Shown here: in pieces, positions 16,118 to 25,003 of the stretch
Layout: each line of letters begins with the position of its first letter
How positions within the stretch are numbered: the first letter of the stretch is position 1
NCBI GenBank assembly: GCA_900545135.1
Contig: UQXL01000008.1
Location: 1 to 64,000 of the forward strand
Source: an uncultured Eubacteriales bacterium
GTDB taxonomy: Bacteria; Bacillota; Clostridia; Peptostreptococcales; Anaerovoracaceae
Direction: 5' to 3'
Length of the DNA stretch: 64,000 nt
Program-made: the position numbers and the translations under genes
The notes under the pieces: model-generated
What the model was told of the DNA's origin: nothing
Seen by the model: the letters and a program-made list of their open reading frames with translations, nothing else
Databases searched by the model: none

Positions 16118-16217
16118 TTTTCGGTCCTTTTACCTGAAAGTTTCGCTCGGCAGATTTCGACTGTGATCTGCTCCGCTTGCCTCTTCGGTGGCTCTCATAT
16201 GAACTCTCTCCCGAAAA
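16118..16217 (-). promoter_or_regulatory. Glycine riboswitch (single visible aptamer)
   Basis: On the minus strand the P1 stem TTTTCGG/CCGAAAA (16211-16217 with 16118-16124) encloses the conserved glycine-aptamer blocks GGGAGAGAG, ACCGAAGAGGCAAGC and AACTTTCAGGTAAAAGGACCG. These are the diagnostic strings of the class. Only one full aptamer is visible, not the usual tandem pair. It precedes a terminator and grdX, consistent with glycine-induced expression. Confidence 0.92.
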
Positions 16218-16249
16218 CTATCAATCCGCTATTGATTTTTTCTATGCAT

Positions 16250-16278
16250 ATTATATATTACCGCTAATTTTTTTGCAA
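16250..16278 (-). promoter_or_regulatory. Sigma-70-type promoter of the grd operon
   Basis: TTGCAA (16273-16278) and TATAAT (16250-16255) are separated by exactly 17 bases on the minus strand. The predicted transcript would start near 16243, about 26 bases before the glycine aptamer. Confidence 0.8.
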
Positions 16279-16341
16279 CACAATTATTTAAAAATTCACA
16301 AGAAATTTTTTGAAAGAGTTTGGAGCCCCCGGCTCGGCGGG

Positions 16342-16410
16342 ATTGAGGGCAAGCTTCTCATCTAATTGAGGGCAAGCTTCTCATCTAATCGAGGGCAAGC
16401 TTCTCATCCT
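16342..16410. repeat. Three tandem 23-nt repeats
   Basis: Copies at 16342-16364, 16365-16387 and 16388-16410 share GAGGGCAAGCTTCTCATC and differ at one to three bases. They are flanked by AGCCCCC (16324-16330) and an inverse GGGGGCT near 16417. The block separates the grd promoter from the end of the broken nuclease-like gene. Function unknown. Confidence 0.85.
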
Positions 16411-16490
16411 TTCAGGGGGCTGCCGGATCCATGGCTTCCGCCAATTTCAAGCACGTCTTTCGCCAGTCTCCAGCCCTGCTTTCGCCTAAG

Positions 16491-17554
16491 CTACATAACC
16501 GACGCGCTCTTGCGCTGACGCACGTCCATAATGAAAATATTTATATATAGCTGTACGAAGTCGGTATATACGTTTTCCCTGATGAATTTTACAGCCCTTT
16601 CGTATTCGCTGTCGGTGAAGCAAACTATTATATAAAAGGCGTTTTTGTATTTTGAAGGTTTCATATAGTCTGTGAGTTGTTTTTCATAGCCCTTTTTCAG
16701 ATACGAACTTGAAGCCCTCTTCACCTCTATCAAAATCTTTTCATCTTCGCTGCTGCTGCGATAAAGCTTAAAGTCCACCTTACCGTTTCCGAGCATAGCT
16801 TCTCTGGTGATCTCTATATCCTTATTGTGGAAATACGCATCCATGATGTTTTCCAGTATCAGTTGTATGCGCTCTTCCTTCACCGGCTTTCCTCCATCCC
16901 AAAACAGCTTGTATAAGTCTCCGTGGCTGATGCGCTCGTTTATATATCCGAGCATATCCGACACTTCGCCGGTAAGAGTCAGATGTCCGGTCTTGTACTG
17001 TTCCTGTATGTCCATAGGCAGCAGATCGAAATAGTAGTCCATATTGATTTCTGTGATTTCTTCCAAAGATGTGTCGCCTAGTCTGCGGCTGTTGTAAAGC
17101 GAGTCTATTGCAAGAAAGTCAAGGTCTATGAACAGCTCGCCGGGATAACATTCCACGTCGTAAAACATTTCTTTGTATTCTTCCTGCGAAAGCTCACCGT
17201 CATATTCACAGGCGATTTCGCTCGCTTCTTCGATCATGGCGTCGCAGGCTTCATCAAAATATATTTCCTGAAAACTCAGCAAATCCGCCTGGAAGCTTTC
17301 CATATAGTCTATAATTGATACAGCACAAACTCGTGCATGGCGTCCATCTAATGCAGAAAGCTGTCTTCCGTCCAGCAGTAAAGGTCTTCAAGAGTCTTCA
17401 CGCATTTGCGGTATTGCTCCCTATACATATATTTGGGAAGAATATCCTCGATAACATCTCCAACATCTGTTTCTCCGTCGAATACTTCTATTTCGAGAAA
17501 ATTATGTATTATGCAGCTGTACATTTTCATATATTCAGTGCTGAAAAATATCAT
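16491..17554 (-). pseudogene. Interrupted PD-(D/E)XK nuclease-like protein
   Basis: The main frame (16491-17303, 270 residues) carries a PD-(D/E)XK-type core: GKVDFKL, then IEVKRASS about 14 residues later and a downstream glutamine in YEKQLTDYM. The preceding helical region is acidic. The ATG at 17303 has no ribosome binding site. A second frame at 17348-17554 (68 residues, KTLEDLYCWTEDSFLH) ends in TAG at 17348-17350; reading on gives MDAMHEFVLYQL before another TAG at 17309, and a one-base shift there joins it to IDYMESFQADLL. The simplest reading is one protein of about 350 residues broken by a nonsense codon and a frameshift. A translated shorter form cannot be excluded. Target and role are unknown. 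Confidence 0.6.
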
Positions 17555-17610
17555 GAAAACAGTTCTCTTCGTCCTTTTTTATCATTATATCAAACCGCAG
17601 GAAAATATCA

Positions 17611-17641
17611 AAAGAAAAAGCTGCCGGTCAGGGCAGCTTTC
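17611..17641 (-). terminator. Terminator after the ABC exporter genes
   Basis: On the minus strand AAAGCTGCC pairs with GGCAGCTTT (17617-17640) across a 6-base loop and is followed by TTTCTTTTG. It lies 114 bases after the stop of the second ABC gene. Confidence 0.8.
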
Positions 17642-17754
17642 TTCGCAGGGCAGATTTACCGGCCGGGGGCAGCTTTTAAGTTTTATATGAATGTTTTGTC
17701 CTCTGCTTTTAAGTTTGAAGTTTTCGGCTCATAACATCCTTTCGGCCCATGATA

Positions 17755-19488
17755 TCAATTTATTGCCCAGTTCTGACTCTCAGTCTGAAGTTTCACCATA
17801 TGAGTGTAGATACCGTTCTTTTGGTACAGTTCCTCAGGCGATCCTTGTTCCGCCACCCTGCCGTCTGCCAGGACTACGATCTTGTCGGCGCCGGCTACGG
17901 TACGCATGCGATGGGCGATAACCAGCACTGTCTTATCCCTGATAAGGCGTGACAGAGCCGACTGTATCAAGGTCTCATTTTCTACGTCGAGGGAGGCGGT
18001 AGCCTCATCAAGCAAAATCACGGGTGCATCTTTCAGGAAAGCCCTGGCTATTGATATTCTCTGACGTTCACCTCCGGAAAGCTCGCAGCCGTTTTCGCCG
18101 ATCATGCTGTTCAATCCGTCGGGAAGCTTTTCAGCAAATTCTTCAACGTTGGCCAGTCTGGCAGCCTGCATGACTTCTTCGTCTGTAGCGTCCTTTTTGC
18201 CGATGCGGATGTTTTCCATGATAGTGTTGTTGAACAGCGTCACATCCTGAAAAACGATGGAGTAAAGCGACATCAGCGTTTCCGGGTCCACGTCTGACAC
18301 ATCCATGCCTCCCAGCGTTATCTTTCCCCTGTCGGCGTCCCAGAATCTGGCTGCAAGACGCGACACCGTGGTTTTTCCGCCGCCGGACGGTCCAACCAGT
18401 GCAGTGACTTCGCCCTGCTTTGCCGTAAACGACACATCCCTTAAAACCGTTTCACCATGATTATATGCAAAACCAACGTGATCGAAAACAATATCGCAGC
18501 CTTGGTTGGAAAGATGGCCTTTTCCCTCCTGTTCAGAATGATTTAGGATCTCTTTCATGCGGCCGATATTGGTTCCCGCGGCTATGATGGCTGCAAGATT
18601 TTGCAGAGCCGACTGGAACGGGTCATACAGTCTGGAAACTACGAGAAGATACATGAAGAACACCAGTACGTCCAGACTTCCGTCCACCAGAAGTATTGAG
18701 CCCACGAGAGCTACAGTAGCAATCCCCAGTTTAAGCAGAAGAGAGGCTGATACTACGAACACGGCGGTGCCCAGCTCTGTGATTATCGCTCTTTTTTCCA
18801 CAGCGTCGATCTTTTTATCCAATCCTTTGAGGTACTCGTCTTCGGCATTGCAGGCTTTCAGGTCGCGCACCGTCTCTATGCACTCCTGAATTCCATCGGC
18901 GCAGGACATCTTGGCATCCATCTGCCTGTCATTGAGCTTACTCTGTATCTTGGACGAAAAAGCCACGATGGCTATTGAAACTGGCAATACCCACAGAGCT
19001 GCCAGCGACATTCTCCAGTCATAGAACATGATTCCCGCTGCGATCAGAACCGTCGATACTATTGAGCCTACGAGCTCCGGTATCCAGTGGGAAAAAGCAG
19101 TTTCCAGGAAAGCACAGTCTGCCATGATGGTGCTTGTCAGGTCCGCCAGGTCTTTCTTCCCGAAGAAAGAGAGCGGTATCCTGCGCAGCTTTTCAGCAAG
19201 AGTTATCCTGCGTACTCCACTTTCTATGTAAGTGGCGAAATACGTCGCGTTGTACTGGAACCAAGTCGTTATGAAAATCAGCGCGAGAGCCGCTGTGCAG
19301 CCTGCCGCGTAAAATGTTATCCTGCTCTGCTCTATGCCTCCGCTGAGCAAATCGCTAACCAGAAAATACAGAAGTCCTACGGGGAACATGAAAGAAATAT
19401 TCTGTAGTGAACAGGCAATGCAGCCTTTGATCAAGTCTTTTGCGCCTTGCCGTGAAAGTGCATACTTTCTTTGTAGTTTTTCTATCAT
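17755..19488 (-). CDS. ABC exporter half-transporter (permease + ATPase), subunit 2
   Basis: A 577-residue type IV ABC exporter subunit: six membrane helices in the first ~310 residues, then an ATP-binding domain with Walker A GPSGGGKTT, signature LSGGERQRISIARA, Walker B PVILLDEATA and the switch histidine in IAHRM. It starts three bases after the stop of the preceding ABC subunit, with GGGAGGTATG as binding site, so the two form a heterodimeric exporter. Substrates of such pairs range from drugs to siderophores and peptides. A TetR-type gene upstream suggests induction by a toxic compound or metabolite. Confidence 0.93.
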   Translation of the reverse strand: MIEKLQRKYALSRQGAKDLIKGCIACSLQNISFMFPVGLLYFLVSDLLSGGIEQSRITFYAAGCTAALALIFITTWFQYNATYFATYIESGVRRITLAEKLRRIPLSFFGKKDLADLTSTIMADCAFLETAFSHWIPELVGSIVSTVLIAAGIMFYDWRMSLAALWVLPVSIAIVAFSSKIQSKLNDRQMDAKMSCADGIQECIETVRDLKACNAEDEYLKGLDKKIDAVEKRAIITELGTAVFVVSASLLLKLGIATVALVGSILLVDGSLDVLVFFMYLLVVSRLYDPFQSALQNLAAIIAAGTNIGRMKEILNHSEQEGKGHLSNQGCDIVFDHVGFAYNHGETVLRDVSFTAKQGEVTALVGPSGGGKTTVSRLAARFWDADRGKITLGGMDVSDVDPETLMSLYSIVFQDVTLFNNTIMENIRIGKKDATDEEVMQAARLANVEEFAEKLPDGLNSMIGENGCELSGGERQRISIARAFLKDAPVILLDEATASLDVENETLIQSALSRLIRDKTVLVIAHRMRTVAGADKIVVLADGRVAEQGSPEELYQKNGIYTHMVKLQTESQNWAIN

Positions 19489-19491
19489 AAA

Positions 19492-21261
19492 TCATACCTC
19501 CCTTGAAACTTTCCACTGAATTGAAGTCTGATAATCTTTCCACATCTTGGCAAACAGACCGTTTTTTTCGCACAGCTGCTCTCTTCCGCCTGATTCTGCG
19601 ATTTTTCCGTCTGAGATTACATATATCTTATCAGCGCCTGCTACGGTGGAAAGTCTGTGGGCAATCATTATAACCGTCTTGCCCCTGGCCAGCTGGCTGA
19701 ACGCAGCCTGTACCTGTGCTTCGTTGTCCGGATCGGCAAAGGCTGTCGCCTCGTCTAAAATTATGACAGGCGTATTTTTGAGTACAGCTCTGGCGATGGC
19801 TATGCGCTGCTGCTCTCCGCCGGAAAGATATGTTCCTTTTGTACCGATGATGGTATCCGCCCCATGAGGAAATTTTTCTATTATGTCCATACACTGGGCG
19901 GCTTTTAACGCCTCCATAACCTCTTCATCTGTCGCTTCAGGTTTTCCCAGACGCACATTATCGGCGATGGAGGCCTTTATCAAGCGGCTGTTTTGAAATA
20001 CGAAAGACACCGTATTCATGAGTTCTTCTTTCTCGATTTGCCTGATGTCTGTTCCGCCGATCCTGATGCTTCCGCTTTGCGGATCAAAGAATCTTGAGAT
20101 CAAACTTGCCAGCGTTGATTTTCCGCCGCCTGAAGGACCAACGAAGGCCACTGTCTGCCCCGGCTCGACTCGAAGTGAAATGCCTTTGATGACGTCTTTG
20201 CTGCCGTCATAGCTGAAACGTACATTTTCAAGCTCCACAGATGAATCTGCAGGCTGCTCGGGGCTTTCAGCCTCTTCAAGCGGTTCGAGGTCAAGCACGC
20301 TGTCGATCCTCGCCAGCGCGTCAGCTACGATCATCTCATTTTCACTCATGAACATGATTCTCGTCAGCGTCAGTGAAATTACAGGAGTGATTATTATATA
20401 GAAGAGCAGATTCAGCAAAAATTCATTGCTCACACCGTCCCTGGTCAGATATAACGCAGCCGCGATCAGAAAAGCAAACACGCCGTTGACTGCAGTCGTA
20501 TAGCACATCATCGGCAGGCGCAGGTCCTTGGTATAGGCTATTACCCATTTGCCGTAATTATCTATAGTCCCTTTGAATTTTTTAAAGGAAAAGACAGTCT
20601 GTCCGAAAGTCTTGACTACAGGTATGCCGCGGACGTATTCCACTGCTTCGTTGGCCATGGAATCGAGAGAATTCTGATATTCTTTCATTTTTTCCGCCAT
20701 TTTCTGTCCCGTCATGCTTGCCATGATGATAAAGCCCAGCAGGACCGGCAGCAGACTCATGACGCCCAGCCTCCAGTCGAATACAAGCAGCAGCACTAAA
20801 AGACCTGCCGGCGTGGCCAAAGCTCCGGCCTTGTCAGGCAGCTGATGAGCCAGAAAAGTCTCTGTCGCCGCGCTGGATTCATTGACTATCTTGCGCAGCC
20901 TTCCGCTGCCGAAGCTTTCTGCAAACCCCAGCGGCAGCTTAGCGATATGGTGTATGGTTCCCTTGCGCAGGTTGGAAGCCACGCGGAAAGCTGATATGTG
21001 TGAACACATGAGCGCGCCCGTATATATGGCCATGGAAAGTACCGCGAACAGAACGGCCATCCAGCCGTAACGGGTTAAATTCTCTGCCCGGCTGAAATCC
21101 GGATATACGTCAAGCACGTCTCTTATTATGCGCCAGATGTACCAGAAAGGAACCAGCGCGACCAGCGCGCTTACAGCGGACAATATCCATGAAGCATAGG
21201 TCAGATATCTGCGGTTCCCCGCATATTCCATGAGCCTCGATAAGTTTGATCTTTTTTTCAA
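19492..21261 (-). CDS. ABC exporter half-transporter (permease + ATPase), subunit 1
   Basis: A 589-residue partner of the next gene, with the same layout: an N-terminal six-helix domain and an ATPase with Walker A GPSGGGKST, signature LSGGEQQRIAIARA and Walker B PVIILDEATAFADPDN. In this subunit the residue after the Walker B Asp-Glu is normal, so both sites look potentially active. I place the start at TTG 21261, nine bases after AGGAGG; a TTG three codons earlier overlaps the binding site. A perfect 18-bp palindrome about 80 bases upstream is the probable TetR operator. Confidence 0.92.
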   Translation of the reverse strand: MKKRSNLSRLMEYAGNRRYLTYASWILSAVSALVALVPFWYIWRIIRDVLDVYPDFSRAENLTRYGWMAVLFAVLSMAIYTGALMCSHISAFRVASNLRKGTIHHIAKLPLGFAESFGSGRLRKIVNESSAATETFLAHQLPDKAGALATPAGLLVLLLVFDWRLGVMSLLPVLLGFIIMASMTGQKMAEKMKEYQNSLDSMANEAVEYVRGIPVVKTFGQTVFSFKKFKGTIDNYGKWVIAYTKDLRLPMMCYTTAVNGVFAFLIAAALYLTRDGVSNEFLLNLLFYIIITPVISLTLTRIMFMSENEMIVADALARIDSVLDLEPLEEAESPEQPADSSVELENVRFSYDGSKDVIKGISLRVEPGQTVAFVGPSGGGKSTLASLISRFFDPQSGSIRIGGTDIRQIEKEELMNTVSFVFQNSRLIKASIADNVRLGKPEATDEEVMEALKAAQCMDIIEKFPHGADTIIGTKGTYLSGGEQQRIAIARAVLKNTPVIILDEATAFADPDNEAQVQAAFSQLARGKTVIMIAHRLSTVAGADKIYVISDGKIAESGGREQLCEKNGLFAKMWKDYQTSIQWKVSREV

Positions 21262-21340
21262 AGCAAACAACCTCCTTTAAATTTTATTGATAAAAAGATG
21301 CTGCAGTCATCTATAATATCCCTATGTAATTCCGGCTTTA

Positions 21341-21358
21341 AGTTAGTTATAACTAACT
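21341..21358. promoter_or_regulatory. 18-bp perfect palindrome, probable TetR operator of the ABC genes
   Basis: AGTTAGTTATAACTAACT reads the same on both strands. On the minus strand it lies directly after a TTGACA box (about 21364-21369) and before the ABC exporter start, so a bound repressor would block that promoter. It sits between the ABC genes and the stop of the tetR-type gene. Confidence 0.75.
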
Positions 21359-21380
21359 AACTGTCAAAAATTATAGGACT

Positions 21381-21998
21381 TCATTGTCCCATAATTTTCA
21401 TCCAGCCGGCCGTGTAAAAAGTGCGAAGTTCCTCTAAATATCGCTGTGCGGCTTCGAGAGGCATTTCGTGTATGATCATCTCGAAAAAAGCATTGAACAT
21501 ACCTGTAACCAGTATATGTTCCAGCCTGGGCTCCAGCTGCGGAGAGGGATAGCCCAGCTCTTTGAGCGTCAGCTGATATTTATGAGTGCTGCTTATCTCT
21601 ATTTCCACCATCTGATCTATCATCCCGGCGAATCTGGTTCCCTCCGAACAGCAGAGTATCAGTTTAAATTCTTCCAAATGTGAATATGCGTATACAAGCA
21701 TATCATTCATACATTCACCGCTGATTTCACTCATATTTTCATGCTGCTGCTCAGGAGGCAGATCGGCAAATTCATTCTGTGCTTTGCAGTATATGCTCAT
21801 AAAATCGTCATATTGCCGGCCTACCAGGGCTTCAAAGAGTTCTTCCTTGCTGGCGTAATATCCGTAGAACGCGCCTGTAGTCACTCCTGCTGTTTTGACG
21901 ATGTTCCTCAGAGATGCCGATTTAAAACCCTTTTCCATAAATTCGGCTTTTGCTGCTTTGTGTATCAGCTCCAAAGTTGAAAGTTGATTGTCACTCAA
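21381..21998 (-). CDS. TetR family transcriptional regulator
   Basis: A 205-residue regulator. The N-terminal helix-turn-helix is clear: FKSASLRNIVKTAGVTTGAFYGYYASKEELFEALV at about residues 21-55. The remaining part is an all-helical ligand-binding domain rich in Glu and Met. The start is a TTG at 21998 with AAAGGAAC upstream. It precedes the ABC exporter genes on the same strand, with a palindromic site between them and another one upstream of itself, so it most likely represses both the exporter and its own gene until a ligand binds. Confidence 0.9.
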   Translation of the reverse strand: MSDNQLSTLELIHKAAKAEFMEKGFKSASLRNIVKTAGVTTGAFYGYYASKEELFEALVGRQYDDFMSIYCKAQNEFADLPPEQQHENMSEISGECMNDMLVYAYSHLEEFKLILCCSEGTRFAGMIDQMVEIEISSTHKYQLTLKELGYPSPQLEPRLEHILVTGMFNAFFEMIIHEMPLEAAQRYLEELRTFYTAGWMKIMGQ

Positions 21999-22023
21999 TT
22001 CTATGTTCCTTTACCCATATTTA

Positions 22024-22051
22024 TATAACAGCGTTATATAGCACTGTTATA
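22024..22051. promoter_or_regulatory. Inverted repeat over the tetR-type promoter
   Basis: TATAACAG (22024-22031) and CTGTTATA (22044-22051) form an inverted repeat with a 12-base spacer. On the minus strand a TTGACA box lies about 25 bases further upstream, so the site would overlap the -10 region or start of the regulator's transcript. Its sequence differs from the palindrome at 21341. Confidence 0.6.
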
Positions 22052-22112
22052 ATCTATCACAAAGATGCAATACTGTCAAGTCTCTAATCTTATCTTTTTG
22101 TTTTCCACAATT

Positions 22113-23012
22113 TTATCCCTTTTTTTGCCCACGCTCCATGTCCCTCTCCTTCAGCATGTTGAAAAAGACCTTTGCCGCCGGCGAGAGCACCTGAAATCTC
22201 TTCGTCACTATATATAGGTCTACTGAGAGTTCCGGCACTATGGGACGGAAAGTCAAGTTGCGGCCTTTGGTATTTACCAGCCGATCAAGACAGAGCGCGT
22301 AACCTATTCCCCTTTCAACCAAAAAAGTAGCGTTATATATTAGATTGTAAGTCGCCGTGATGTTAATCACGGGTGGGTCCGTTGAAAACCACTCCAGCTC
22401 CTGGTGCCTGGCGGAAGCCTGTTCAGGCAGTATCACCGGCAGAGTTTTGAGCTGATCTATGTTGATTTCCTTTTGCTCGGCCAGAGGGCAGTCCCGCGGC
22501 ATGAGCAGACCGTATATGTTTTTTTCGTGGATATTGAGATAATCGTATTTTTCCTGGCGTATAGGACCAAGCAGCAGTCCCATGTCGACCAACCCTTTGT
22601 CCAGCCTTTGCAGCACCTCGTCTGCATCGCCGCTGTGAGTGTGAAATTTAACCTCGGGATAGGCTTTGTGAAACCGGGCGAGAAGTCCGGCTATCATGTC
22701 CATCGCTATCGTCTCTCCGCAGCCGATGGATATGTCTCCTCTCAGGATATCCTCATCGCTGTAAAAAGCTTCCTCGGTATTTTCGATAAGTTCAAGTATT
22801 TCGCTGGCTCTGCCCTGCAGAAAAGCGCCCTCCTCAGTCAGAGTAAGCTTGCGTTTTCCACGTATAAAAAGCTCTTTTCCCAGCTGTTTTTCCAAATCCA
22901 TCATCTGCTTTGACAGCGTCGATTGGGTCACAAAGAGAGTTTCCGCCGCTCTTGTGATATTCTGCTCCCTGGCTACGGCTAAAAAATAGCGCAGAAGTCT
23001 TGTCTCGATCAT
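22113..23012 (-). CDS. LysR family transcriptional regulator
   Basis: A 299-residue LysR protein. The winged helix is at residues 1-60 (RYFLAVAREQNITRAAETL, then QSTLSKQMMDLEKQLG) and the periplasmic-binding-like effector domain follows at about residues 90-290. The start has AGGAGG. It is divergent from the aldo/keto reductase gene at 23235, the standard LysR arrangement, so it probably controlled that gene and the flavodoxin/reductase cluster downstream. The effector is unknown. Confidence 0.93.
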   Translation of the reverse strand: MIETRLLRYFLAVAREQNITRAAETLFVTQSTLSKQMMDLEKQLGKELFIRGKRKLTLTEEGAFLQGRASEILELIENTEEAFYSDEDILRGDISIGCGETIAMDMIAGLLARFHKAYPEVKFHTHSGDADEVLQRLDKGLVDMGLLLGPIRQEKYDYLNIHEKNIYGLLMPRDCPLAEQKEINIDQLKTLPVILPEQASARHQELEWFSTDPPVINITATYNLIYNATFLVERGIGYALCLDRLVNTKGRNLTFRPIVPELSVDLYIVTKRFQVLSPAAKVFFNMLKERDMERGQKKG

Positions 23013-23234
23013 TTTTATGAACCTCCTTTCAGGCTGGACTTTCTTTCAGAAAAGCCGCCTTTCAGATTTTGCCTTCTTTCGATGTATACACGGAATTTCA
23101 TTATATATATTTTTTACTATACACCTTTTTATCATTCCCGTAAACGATTATACCCTATTATTATCAACTATTTGTAATTCATTTCCCAGATGCATATAAT
23201 TTAATTAGCCTTGAGTAAAGGAGTGTGGGAAATA

Positions 23235-24103
23235 ATGTTTAAAACAATTAAATTACGCAACGGTGTTGAAATGCCGCTGGAGGGCTTCGGCGTATTTCAG
23301 ATTACAGACCTCGTTCAGTGCGAGCATGCCGTTGCTGAAGCCATAGAAACCGGATACCGTCTGCTGGATACGGCAAGTTCTTATCAAAACGAAGAAGCCG
23401 TGGGCAGAGCAGTGAAAAATCAGGAGTAAGCCGTGAACAGCTTTTCATCGCCACCAAGGCGTATATCCACCAGATGGGCTACGAAAATACGCTGAAAGCC
23501 TTTGACGAATCTCTCAAAAACCTTGGGCTTGACTATCTGAATCTATATCTCGTACACATGCCCTTCGGAGATTACTACGGTTCGTGGCGCGCTATGGAAG
23601 AATTATATAAATCAGGAAAAGTCCGCGCGATAGGCGTATGCAACTTTCTCCCTGACCGGCTGGCAGACCTGTGCTTCAATGCCGATATAATTCCCCATGT
23701 AAATCAGATCGAGCGTCACCCTCATTATCAGCGGCAGGAAGAGCTTGAACTGATGCGGGAACTTGGGGTGCAGCCTCAGGCCTGGGCTCCTTTCGCAGAG
23801 GGTTTGAAAGGGATGTTTTCCGCGCCTGTCATTTCAGACATCGCCGAAAAGCACAGCATGACGCCGGCTCAGGTAATACTGCGCTGGAACGTCCAGCAAG
23901 GCGTCATCGTCATACCAAAATCAGTCCACAGGGAGCGCATGGCAGAAAATCTTAATATCTGAAATTTCAGCCTTGACGACGATGACATGTCAAAGCTCTC
24001 TGCTCTCGATAAGGGCTGCCCTTCCATGCTGGATACCAGAAAAATCAGCGAAGTAAGGCGGGTATACGATTACCTCAATAATCCAGTCCTCACAAGTCTT
24101 TAG
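23235..24103 (+). pseudogene. Aldo/keto reductase, disrupted by a frameshift and a nonsense codon
   Basis: The start MFKTIKLRNGVEMPLEGFGV, the LLDTASSYQNEEAVG segment (catalytic Asp/Tyr region), LVHMPFGDYYGSW and WNVQQGVIVIPKSVHRERM identify an AKR of the 2,5-diketogluconate reductase type. The frame breaks inside an A5 run near 23415, where one missing base ends the first piece at a TAA. The correct continuation KSGVSREQLFIATKAY runs in another frame. A second lesion is TGA at 23960-23962 between NI and NFSLDDDDM, where relatives carry Trp (TGG). The remaining 46 codons run on to a TAG at 24101. Two lesions make a functional product unlikely. It is the first gene of the redox cluster and divergent from the LysR gene. 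Confidence 0.85.
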
Positions 24104-24135
24104 AACGATTTTAACGCAAAGGAGGAGACATCATA

Positions 24136-24492
24136 ATGGATATGGAGATCAACGGCTCTGTCATCAGAGTCGAACTGGAGGACAACAGTTCAGTCCAGGA
24201 GCTGAAAGAATTGCTGAGAAAGGGCTCGTTAACTCTGGAAATGAACGATTTCGCCCATATGGAAAAATTCGCAAATCTGGGCGTTGCTCTTCCTAAAAAC
24301 GACGAGACTATCACCGTCATGCCAGGCGACGTGATACTTTCCGAGGGTTGTCTGCTGGTGATATATTACGCGTCCAACACATGGAATTTTACCAGGCTGG
24401 GAAAGGCGCGTGATCTATCACAAGATGAGTTGAGAAAAATCCTTGGCAAGGGCCGCGTCACAGCTGTGCTGACCCTGGGCGAGGCTGTCTAA
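24136..24492 (+). CDS. Cyclophilin-like fold protein
   Basis: A 118-residue soluble protein of the cyclophilin-like beta-barrel group (DUF with cyclophilin-like fold). The pattern is an N-terminal beta pair (MEINGSVIRVELEDNSSV), a central hydrophobic stretch and YYASNTWNFTRLGKARDLS near the end. It is often encoded beside flavodoxins and aldo/keto reductases, as here. It is not known to be a proline isomerase. A strong AAAGGAGGAGA site precedes the ATG, and it begins 32 bases after the AKR pseudogene. The molecular role is unknown. Confidence 0.8.
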   Translation: MDMEINGSVIRVELEDNSSVQELKELLRKGSLTLEMNDFAHMEKFANLGVALPKNDETITVMPGDVILSEGCLLVIYYASNTWNFTRLGKARDLSQDELRKILGKGRVTAVLTLGEAV

Positions 24493-24537
24493 AACGCTCT
24501 CAATCAAAAATACGATAAATTCACGAGAAGGAAAAAT

Positions 24538-24987
24538 ATGAAAAAGCCACTGACAATTTTATTATGCATTGGTCTGCTGTTTTCTTTCGCCGCATGCAGC
24601 CAGTCAGAGCCATACAGCTCAGACGATTTGAACTACAATAACGATGACTGCCGCGCCAACCGCGAACAGCAGGACGCGGATATGAGACCTGAAATAGAAA
24701 ACGCCGTGGAAAATATGGAAAGCTATGATATAATCTTCATAGGATACCCTATATGGTTTGGCGAGGAACCGCGCATAATTGATACATTTATGGAAAGCTA
24801 TGATTTCTCAGGCAAAACTATTATCAATTTCTGCACCTCCGGCGGAAGCGGTATTGATACCAGCACAGAAAACCTCAAATCGCTGGCAGGCGCAGACGCC
24901 GACTGGCGAGACGGCCGGCGTTTCCAGGGAAGTTCCTCAGACAGCGACATAGATCAGTGGATATCCGAATTAAACATCAACGGTTAA
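24538..24987 (+). CDS. Lipoprotein-anchored flavodoxin-like protein lacking the FMN-phosphate loop
   Basis: A 149-residue protein with a lipoprotein signal (MKKPLTILLCIGLLFSFAAC, lipobox FAAC) joined to a flavodoxin-like domain. The domain retains PYSSDDLNYNNDD, YDIIFIGYPIWFGEEPR, FSGKTIINFCTSGGSGI and the C-terminal WISELN. The first beta strand and phosphate-binding loop seen in the sister protein at 26228 (VAYFSASGTTAKLA) is missing: the mature protein starts SQSEPYSS. This looks like an internal deletion of about 30-60 residues. FMN binding is doubtful. It sits between the cyclophilin-like protein and an Fe-S aldo/keto reductase. Confidence 0.75.
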   Translation: MKKPLTILLCIGLLFSFAACSQSEPYSSDDLNYNNDDCRANREQQDADMRPEIENAVENMESYDIIFIGYPIWFGEEPRIIDTFMESYDFSGKTIINFCTSGGSGIDTSTENLKSLAGADADWRDGRRFQGSSSDSDIDQWISELNING

Positions 24988-25003
24988 AGATGAAAGGACT
25001 AAA

